Source of the DNA: Selenomonas sputigena_A
GTDB lineage: Bacteria; Bacillota; Negativicutes; Selenomonadales; Selenomonadaceae
Reading direction: 5' to 3'
Length of the DNA: 64,000 nucleotides
NCBI RefSeq assembly: GCF_051603425.1
Contig: NZ_CP194411.1
Span: 2,046,001 to 2,110,000, forward strand
Below the pieces are notes generated by a model. It saw nothing but the letters and a program-made list of their open reading frames with translations. It was not told where the DNA came from and made no database searches. A program made the translations under genes and the position numbers. Shown here one piece after another: positions 63,697 to 64,000 of the stretch (positions within the stretch are counted from its first letter, which is position 1; each line of letters starts with the position of its first letter).

Positions 63697-64000
63697 ATGA
63701 ATTTCAAGGAGATACGTCGGAAATTTTTCCAAATGATGCAGGAAAGTTACCAGCGCTTTCGCGTGGCGATAGTTCTCGACGCGGTGCTTTTTCTTTGTGT
63801 GGCGCTGCTCACCTATTGGCAGAATTATCATATCCATAATTGGTACACGGAGCAGATTGGCTGTGCTGCTGCAGCTTCTGCCGTAAGTTTGGTTTTTGCC
63901 GTCTCCCTGCGCCTTTTTCGCGAACGGTATGGGCAGGCGGAAGGGATCTTCCGGTGTGAGGTTTTGCCGTCGGCTGCCGTGTTCTTGCTTTTCTTCGTTC
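63697..64000 (+). CDS. Membrane protein, truncated at the window edge
   Basis: The first 101 codons are open to the window end. ATG 63697 follows TGGGGG; in-frame ATGs at 63676 and 63691 are alternatives. Product begins MNFKEIRRKFFQMMQESYQR and then has hydrophobic segments (IVLDAVLFLCVALLTYW, CAAAASAVSLVFAVSLRLF, AAVFLLFFV). The layout is like the N-terminus of DUF4153 multi-pass proteins, a tentative match only. Confidence 0.65.
   Translation, partial: MNFKEIRRKFFQMMQESYQRFRVAIVLDAVLFLCVALLTYWQNYHIHNWYTEQIGCAAAASAVSLVFAVSLRLFRERYGQAEGIFRCEVLPSAAVFLLFFV

Overview
The window looks like chromosomal DNA of a Negativicutes bacterium (Firmicutes with an outer membrane), most like Selenomonas. 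The basis is the 16S rRNA sequence as I recall the genus, Firmicutes-type genes (CIRCE-controlled groESL, the Prp protease with a cleavable L27, IreB, YqeK, RsfS, CvfB, GatCAB) and a CheV-type chemotaxis protein that fits a motile cell. No database search was possible, so the genus is an inference. Almost all genes, including the rRNA operon, lie on the + strand. Only four protein genes are on the - strand (38.2-42.6 kb and 46.7-48.7 kb). I see no transposase, prophage, integrase or CRISPR array.

Layout. 0-5 kb: GIY-YIG protein, greA-lysS, a small orphan gene, uppP and xth. 4.8-6.9 kb: groES-groEL behind a sigma-A promoter and a perfect CIRCE operator. 7-10 kb: a YbjN-like protein and rmlA-rmlC-rmlB (dTDP-sugar synthesis, rmlD absent). 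10-12.6 kb: tRNA-Ala and a LysR regulator next to an MFS transporter. 12.8-18.8 kb: an rRNA operon with two promoters, a long structured leader, 16S-23S-5S, then tRNA-His, tRNA-Trp and tRNA-Ser. 19-21.3 kb: rplU-prp-rpmA and obgE. 21.3-27.5 kb: proB-proA, an overlooked 51-codon membrane ORF, then nadD-yqeK-LCP-rsfS-cvfB. 27.7-34.8 kb: cheV, an orphan solute-binding protein, rimO-cinA, a secreted protein and htpG. 34.9-38.2 kb: gatCAB. 38.2-42.6 kb (- strand): a lipoprotein, a class III aminotransferase and a U32 peptidase-family protein. 42.7-46.6 kb: pheST behind an intrinsic-terminator leader, then zapA. 46.7-49.3 kb: nadE and a YbaK-type deacylase. 49.3-49.7 kb: a cluster of palindromic repeats. 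49.8-57.4 kb: thrC, pckA, recG and dapB-asd. 57.4-58.7 kb: ireB-ruvX-DUF1292 and tRNA-Leu. 58.8-64 kb: a second copy of the dispersed palindromic repeat, comEA, three paralogous or anchored small proteins, comEC and a truncated membrane-protein gene at the window edge.

The genes are mostly housekeeping: translation (lysS, pheST, gatCAB, L21/L27, rRNA and tRNA), protein folding (groESL, htpG), NAD, proline, threonine and lysine/DAP synthesis, gluconeogenesis (pckA), envelope precursors (uppP, rmlABC, LCP) and DNA uptake (comEA, comEC). The less ordinary material is mainly non-coding. A dispersed palindromic repeat occurs twice (49341-49503 and, inverted, 58791-58950), and an inverted repeat with a similar skeleton sits just before the 16S gene (13258-13364). 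Covarying hairpins follow both the 16S and 23S genes. The comEA-comEC interval carries an AT-richer insert whose first gene looks 5'-truncated, and an LCP-family protein lacks the family's signature arginines.
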